Shown in pieces: positions 60,344-64,000 of a stretch of DNA of 64,000 nt. Location: NCBI RefSeq assembly GCF_048820895.1, contig NZ_JBMERQ010000001.1:620001-684000 (forward strand). The letters are read 5' to 3'. Position 1 is the first letter of the stretch. The number at the start of each line of letters is the position of its first letter. This DNA comes from Cribrihabitans_A neustonicus. GTDB lineage: Bacteria > Pseudomonadota > Alphaproteobacteria > Rhodobacterales > Rhodobacteraceae. The position numbers and the translations under genes were made by a program. The notes beneath the pieces were generated by a model, which was not told where the DNA came from, made no database searches, and saw only the letters and a list, made by a program, of their open reading frames with translations.

Positions 60344-61120
60344 TCAGCGCCCTTCGAATTTCGCGGGGCGCTTTTCCATGAAGGCGGTGACGCCTTCCAT
60401 AAAGTCGCGGCTCTTGCCGCATTCGCCCTGCAGATGCGCCTCGGCCGAGAGCTGTTCCGGCAGGGTGCGGTTGGAGCTTTCACGCAACGCGGTTTTGATG
60501 GCGCCGAACGCCTTGGTCGGGCCGTTGGCCAGGTACTCGGCGCGGGCGCGCCAGTGTGCTTCGAACCGGTCATCCGGCACTGCTTCCCAGATCATGCCCC
60601 AGTCGCTGGCCTGGCGCGCGGTGATGGGTTCTGCAAACAGCGCCGCCCCCATTGCCTTGGCCAGCCCCATCTGCCGCGGCAGGAACCAGGTGCCGCCGGC
60701 GTCTGGTATCAGGCCGATACGGGCAAAGGCCTGCATAAAAAAGGCGCTTTCCGAAGCGATCACCACATCCGCGGCCAGCGCCAGATTGGCCCCCGCCCCG
60801 GCGGCAGCGCCGGTTACGGCAGAGATCGTCGGCACCGGGCAGTCATAGACCGCTTCCAGCATCGGGGTGTATTCGTCGCGCAGCGTGCGCTCCAAATCAA
60901 GACTGCCTGCGCTGCTCGCATCGCTCAGATCCTGGCCCGAGCAGAAGCAGCCGCCCGCGCCCGTCAGCACCACGGCGCGCGCCTCCTGGCCCGCAAGCCG
61001 CATCGCATGGGTGATCTCGGCACGCATCTGGCTCGTCAGCGCGTTCTTCTTCGCCGGGCGGTTCAGCGTGATCACGGCCAGCCCGTCTTCCAGCGCAAAC
61101 AGAATTTCTTTGTAGTCCAT
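60344..61120 (-). CDS. Enoyl-CoA hydratase/isomerase family protein
   Basis: A 258-residue crotonase-fold enzyme. Oxyanion-hole blocks are GCFCSGQDLSDA and VTGAAAGAGANLALAADVVIASESAFFMQAFARIGLIPDAGGTW. The text (SGQDLSD, GLIPDAGGTWFLPR) is closest to the PaaG-type 1,2-epoxyphenylacetyl-CoA isomerase group. No other phenylacetate genes are present, so a general enoyl-CoA hydratase role is as likely. It lies downstream of ccmH on the same strand. Confidence 0.88.
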   Translation of the reverse strand: MDYKEILFALEDGLAVITLNRPAKKNALTSQMRAEITHAMRLAGQEARAVVLTGAGGCFCSGQDLSDASSAGSLDLERTLRDEYTPMLEAVYDCPVPTISAVTGAAAGAGANLALAADVVIASESAFFMQAFARIGLIPDAGGTWFLPRQMGLAKAMGAALFAEPITARQASDWGMIWEAVPDDRFEAHWRARAEYLANGPTKAFGAIKTALRESSNRTLPEQLSAEAHLQGECGKSRDFMEGVTAFMEKRPAKFEGR

Positions 61121-61215
61121 AGCGTGCCTCACCTTGATTGCGGCGGCCGCGCAGGGGCGGCCGGTTTGGCCGCATGGTGACGCAAAGCCTGCCCGCCGGA
61201 AAGGCGGACCCGGCG

Positions 61216-61698
61216 TCATTCGTCGAGGATTTGCTTCAGCCGTTCGCGTTCCTCGGGGCTCAGGCCGCGCTCCGCCGCCTTGGGCGCGCGCGACCGCTTG
61301 CGCACGTAGACCGCACCGATCCCCAGCGCGCAGAGCAGCATCAGGGGGCCCGCCGCCCACAGCAGCCAGTTGGCGCCGCTCACCGTGGGGCGCAGCAGCA
61401 CGTATTCGCCGTAGCGGTCGACGATGAAGCCGATCGCCTCACGGTCGCTGTCGCCCGCCATCAGCCGCTCGCGCAGGAGGATGCGCAGGTCGCGGGCGAG
61501 TTCGGCGTTGGATTCGTCGATGCTCTCGTTGCGGCAGACCAGGCAGCGCAGGTCCTTCGACAGTTCCCGCGCGCGGGCTTCCAGCGCCGGGTCGGCCAAT
61601 ACCTCGTCCGGTTCCACCGCGCTTGCGGGCAGCGGCGCCAGCAGGCTCACGGAGACCAGTGCGGCCAGCATCAGCGGGATCAGTCGCAGGCGTCTCAT
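61216..61698 (-). CDS. ccmH: Cytochrome c maturation protein CcmH
   Basis: Handles the apocytochrome thiols in system I cytochrome c biogenesis. The 160-residue protein has a signal peptide or anchor (LIPLMLAALVSVSLLAPLPASA) and the redox motif LRCLVCRNESIDES (usual form LRCxVCQNxSI). One C-terminal membrane segment (WLLWAAGPLMLLCALGIGAVYV) follows. This is the short CcmH/CycL form without the TPR (CcmI) domain. It overlaps ccmF by ATGA. Confidence 0.95.
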   Translation of the reverse strand: MRRLRLIPLMLAALVSVSLLAPLPASAVEPDEVLADPALEARARELSKDLRCLVCRNESIDESNAELARDLRILLRERLMAGDSDREAIGFIVDRYGEYVLLRPTVSGANWLLWAAGPLMLLCALGIGAVYVRKRSRAPKAAERGLSPEERERLKQILDE

Positions 61699-63659
61699 TC
61701 GGCGGGCACTCCTTCGCTGCGGGTCCTGCGCGCGCCCGCGGCGACGCGGAAGCGGCGGTCGCTGAGGCTCAGCAGGCCGCCAAGCGCCATAAGGATCGCG
61801 CCGCCCCAGATCCAGTTGGCGAGCGGCTTGATATAGGTGCGCACGGTCCAGCCGCCATTATCCTGCCGGTCGCCGATCACCACGTAGAGGTCGCGGGTCA
61901 GCCGGTAGTCGATCGCAGCCTCAGTGGTGGGCATCCTGGCAACCGGGTAGTCGCGCTTCTCGGGATAAAGCGTCGCCACAGGCTGGCCCTCCCGGGTTAC
62001 CTCGATGCGGGCCATGGAAGTGAAGTAATTCGGGCCGCGCGCCCGCTTCACTTCGGCGAGCTCCAGTTCATAGGCGCCGACGCTGAACGGTTCACCGATT
62101 TGCGCTACGCGGATGTCCTCCTGCTCCCAGGCGGTGAGGCCCGCGATGGCAAAGATGGTGATGCCAAGGCCGGCATGTGCAACCGCCTTGCCCCAATCCG
62201 CACGCGGCAGCCGCGTCAGCCGCCGCAACCGGTTCGACCTGCCGACACGCAGCCAGAGGTCGGTAAAGGCCCCGAACACCACCCAGGCGCCGAGGAACAG
62301 CCCAACCGGCCCCAGCGCCGAGCGTCCGGTCTGCAAGGCCCAGGCCAGCACGCCAAGAGCCACCGCCAGAAGGAAGACATAGCGCAGCTGCCAGGCAGCC
62401 CGCCCCAGCCGCCCGCGCTTCCACGGCAGCATGGCGCCAAGCGGCAGGATCAGCCCCAGCGCCACCATGAAGGGGGTGAAGGCCGAATTGAAGAAGGGCG
62501 GGCCAACCGACAGCTTCCGGTCAAAGGCCATCTCCGCCACGATGGGCCAGAGGGTGCCGAAGAAGACCACAAAGCAGCTCACCGCGAGGAGGATATTGTT
62601 GGCCACCAGCGCGCTTTCGCGGCTGACCACGCCGAAGACCCCCTTGGCCTCCATCGCCTGCGCCCGCGCGGCAAACAGCGTGAGCGCCCCGCCGGTGAAG
62701 ACCGCGAGGATGATAAGGATGAACACCCCGCGCTCCGGGTCATTGGCAAAGGCATGAACCGAGGTCAGCAGGCCCGAGCGCACAATGAAAGTGCCGATCA
62801 GCGAGAACCCGAAGGCGAGGATCGCGAGCAGGATGGTCCAGCTCTTCAGGCTCTCGCGTTTCTCCACCACGATGGCCGAATGCAAGAGCGCCGCCGCCAG
62901 GAGCCAGGGCATAAAGGAAGCGTTCTCTACCGGGTCCCAGAACCAGAAGCCGCCCCAGCCCAGTTCGTAATAGGCCCACCAGGACCCAAGCGCGATGCCG
63001 ATGGTGAGGAAGATCCACGCGGCCAGCGTCCACGGCCGCACCCAGCGCCCCCAGGCAGCATCGATGCGGCCTTCGATCAGCGCGGCCACAGCAAAGGAAA
63101 ACGCCATCGAAAGCCCGACGTAGCCAAGGTAGAGGAACGGCGGATGGAAGGCGAGCCCGGGGTCCTGCAGCAGCGGGTTCAGGTCCTGCCCGTCGAAAGG
63201 CGGAACGGCGAGCCGCTCGAAGGGGTTGGAGGTGAACAGGATGAAGGCAAAGAAGGCGACGCCGATGGCGGCCTGCACCGACAGGACACGCGCCTTCAAA
63301 GTCGGTGGAAGCCCCTCGCCGAACACCGAGGCCAGCGCCCCGAACAGGGCGACAATCAGCACCCAGAGCAGCATCGAACCCTCGTGGTTGCCCCAGGTGC
63401 CGGAGATCTTATAGAGCATCGGCTTCGCCGAATGGCTGTTGAGCGTCACCAGCTTCAGCGAGAAGTCCGAAGTGATGAAGGCCCACATCAGCGCGCCGAA
63501 GGCAAAGGCGGTGAACAGGAACTGCGCCTGCGCGGCTGGTTCCGCCACGGCCATCCAGCCGGGCCATCGTTTCTGCGCGCCGATCAGGGGGACCACCATC
63601 TGCACGAGGGCGATCATGAAGGCGAGGATAAGGGCGAAGTGGCCAAGCTCTGTAATCAT
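61695..63659 (-). CDS. ccmF: Cytochrome c heme lyase subunit CcmF
   Basis: Attaches heme to apocytochrome c in the periplasm with CcmH and CcmI. A 654-residue polytopic membrane protein. The heme-handling WWD motif WWAYYELGWGGFWFWDPVEN is at about 230-250. KISGTWGNHEGSMLLWVLI, near residue 80, carries a conserved His. A periplasmic domain precedes the last helix. ATG 63659 begins MITELGHFALILAF. It is translationally coupled to ccmH. The rest of the ccm set is not in the window. Confidence 0.96.
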   Translation of the reverse strand: MITELGHFALILAFMIALVQMVVPLIGAQKRWPGWMAVAEPAAQAQFLFTAFAFGALMWAFITSDFSLKLVTLNSHSAKPMLYKISGTWGNHEGSMLLWVLIVALFGALASVFGEGLPPTLKARVLSVQAAIGVAFFAFILFTSNPFERLAVPPFDGQDLNPLLQDPGLAFHPPFLYLGYVGLSMAFSFAVAALIEGRIDAAWGRWVRPWTLAAWIFLTIGIALGSWWAYYELGWGGFWFWDPVENASFMPWLLAAALLHSAIVVEKRESLKSWTILLAILAFGFSLIGTFIVRSGLLTSVHAFANDPERGVFILIILAVFTGGALTLFAARAQAMEAKGVFGVVSRESALVANNILLAVSCFVVFFGTLWPIVAEMAFDRKLSVGPPFFNSAFTPFMVALGLILPLGAMLPWKRGRLGRAAWQLRYVFLLAVALGVLAWALQTGRSALGPVGLFLGAWVVFGAFTDLWLRVGRSNRLRRLTRLPRADWGKAVAHAGLGITIFAIAGLTAWEQEDIRVAQIGEPFSVGAYELELAEVKRARGPNYFTSMARIEVTREGQPVATLYPEKRDYPVARMPTTEAAIDYRLTRDLYVVIGDRQDNGGWTVRTYIKPLANWIWGGAILMALGGLLSLSDRRFRVAAGARRTRSEGVPAE

Positions 63660-63736
63660 GCTTCCCCTATATGCCGATCCGAAGGGGCCGCCAATGGGCA
63701 TCGCCGCGCCACGCCGCCGCAGTGAGCAAATTGTGA

Positions 63737-64000
63737 TCAGCTGCGCAGCCGCTTCCACTCTTCCAGGGCCGGATTGGCATCCGGTGCGGTGGCGTCCAGC
63801 CGGGCGGCGGCATCGGTGCCGGTGCCGGCCGGCCCCGGCCGTGCGGCGCGCATGGCGTCCAGTGCCGCGATATTGCCCGCCGCCTCCGGCAGGCGCGCGA
63901 TGCTGGCAGCAATGCCCTCCTGGAACTCCTGCGCCTTCACCTGATGGCGCGCGCCGAAATAGAAGGACACGATGACCCCCAAGAGCCACCACAGCGGCTC
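63737..64000 (-). CDS. Holin-family (3TM type) protein, C-terminal part, cut by the window edge
   Basis: The frame runs off the window. Visible are the end of a membrane segment, EPLWWLLGVIVSFYFGARHQ, and a hydrophilic tail (KAQEFQEGIAASIARLPEAA) ending in EEWKRLRS. The WWLLGxxxxFYFGARHQ text is what I know from the holin family linked to gene transfer agents in Rhodobacteraceae. The stop lies 77 bases before the ccmF start. Function from this fragment is provisional. Confidence 0.6.
   Translation of the reverse strand, partial: EPLWWLLGVIVSFYFGARHQVKAQEFQEGIAASIARLPEAAGNIAALDAMRAARPGPAGTGTDAAARLDATAPDANPALEEWKRLRS

Noticed and set aside
61623..63725. A 700-codon plus-strand frame across ccmF and ccmH
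   Set aside because: It is antisense to two well-supported genes and has an Arg/Gln/Pro-rich composition typical of shadow frames.
1..64000. Insertion sequences, integrases, CRISPR arrays, plasmid replication genes, defence islands
   Set aside because: No transposase or recombinase-like protein, no regularly spaced repeats, and no change of codon style that would suggest a recent insertion.

Overview
This window looks like ordinary chromosome from a marine alphaproteobacterium of the Rhodobacteraceae (Roseobacter group, close to Leisingera, Phaeobacter or Ruegeria). The reasons are high GC with strongly GC-biased third codon positions, a B12-dependent class II ribonucleotide reductase, a LexA operator of the alphaproteobacterial GAAC-N7-GAAC type, a TAXI-family TRAP transporter with its own universal stress protein, a pyrrolysine-free MttB-family methyltransferase, and the gene order trpG-trpD-ung-trpC-moaC-moeA-lexA / comEC / gltX / gltA. 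The placement comes from recalled gene order and protein families, not from a database search.

Layout. 1-4.1 kb: rlmE, a YihY/BrkB membrane protein, cardiolipin synthase and a small K+ channel-like protein. 4.2-8.3 kb: an ABC ATPase, an 805-residue FtsX-type permease and an exported AttH/CrtC-type lipocalin protein, translationally coupled. 8.3-12.5 kb: a TAXI TRAP operon (binding protein, fused permease, UspA). 13.3-16.2 kb: a zinc metallopeptidase, the mtnA-aldolase pair of a probable DHAP shunt, and tRNA-Leu(CAA). 16.3-20.9 kb: YqaA and DsbB, then an Lrp-type regulator divergent from a coupled arginase / citrulline hydrolase / ornithine cyclodeaminase operon. 21-28.3 kb: HNH nuclease, RluE, VOC protein, esterase, AlkA, MFS transporter, an NDUFAF6-like protein and citramalate synthase. 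28.5-33.5 kb: cysS, two related beta-barrel proteins, and the MttB-family gene. 33.7-41.9 kb: nrdJ with a probable NrdR operator, tRNA-Pro(UGG), DUF192, a double cold-shock protein, pdxH, fabI, an SRPBCC protein and gpt. 42-54 kb: aminotransferase, a PpiD/SurA-like foldase, trpE, a degenerate polysaccharide-deacetylase protein on the other strand, then trpG-trpD-ung-trpC-moaC-moeA and lexA. 54-64 kb: comEC without a metallo-beta-lactamase domain, gltX, gltA, an RTX-type calcium-binding protein, an enoyl-CoA hydratase, ccmH, ccmF and the end of a holin-family gene.

Most genes are housekeeping: tryptophan, isoleucine, Moco, PLP, fatty acid, dNTP and tRNA charging. The accessory functions are nitrogen and sulfur salvage: arginine and citrulline to proline, 5'-deoxynucleoside salvage, and possible methylamine or betaine demethylation. 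Tight packing is the rule. At least eight gene pairs share an ATGA stop/start, and one convergent pair shares the palindrome CTAG as both stop codons.

I found no insertion sequence, integrase, CRISPR array or plasmid replication gene, and no clear novel defence or mobile system. The best leads for under-described biology are the ABC-permease-lipocalin cluster, the orphan MttB with a possible leader peptide, the degenerate deacetylase splitting the trp genes, and the twin AT-cored hairpins before rlmE. Regulatory sites that can be read directly are the LexA box over the lexA promoter, paired NrdR-like boxes upstream of nrdJ, and several factor-independent terminators.
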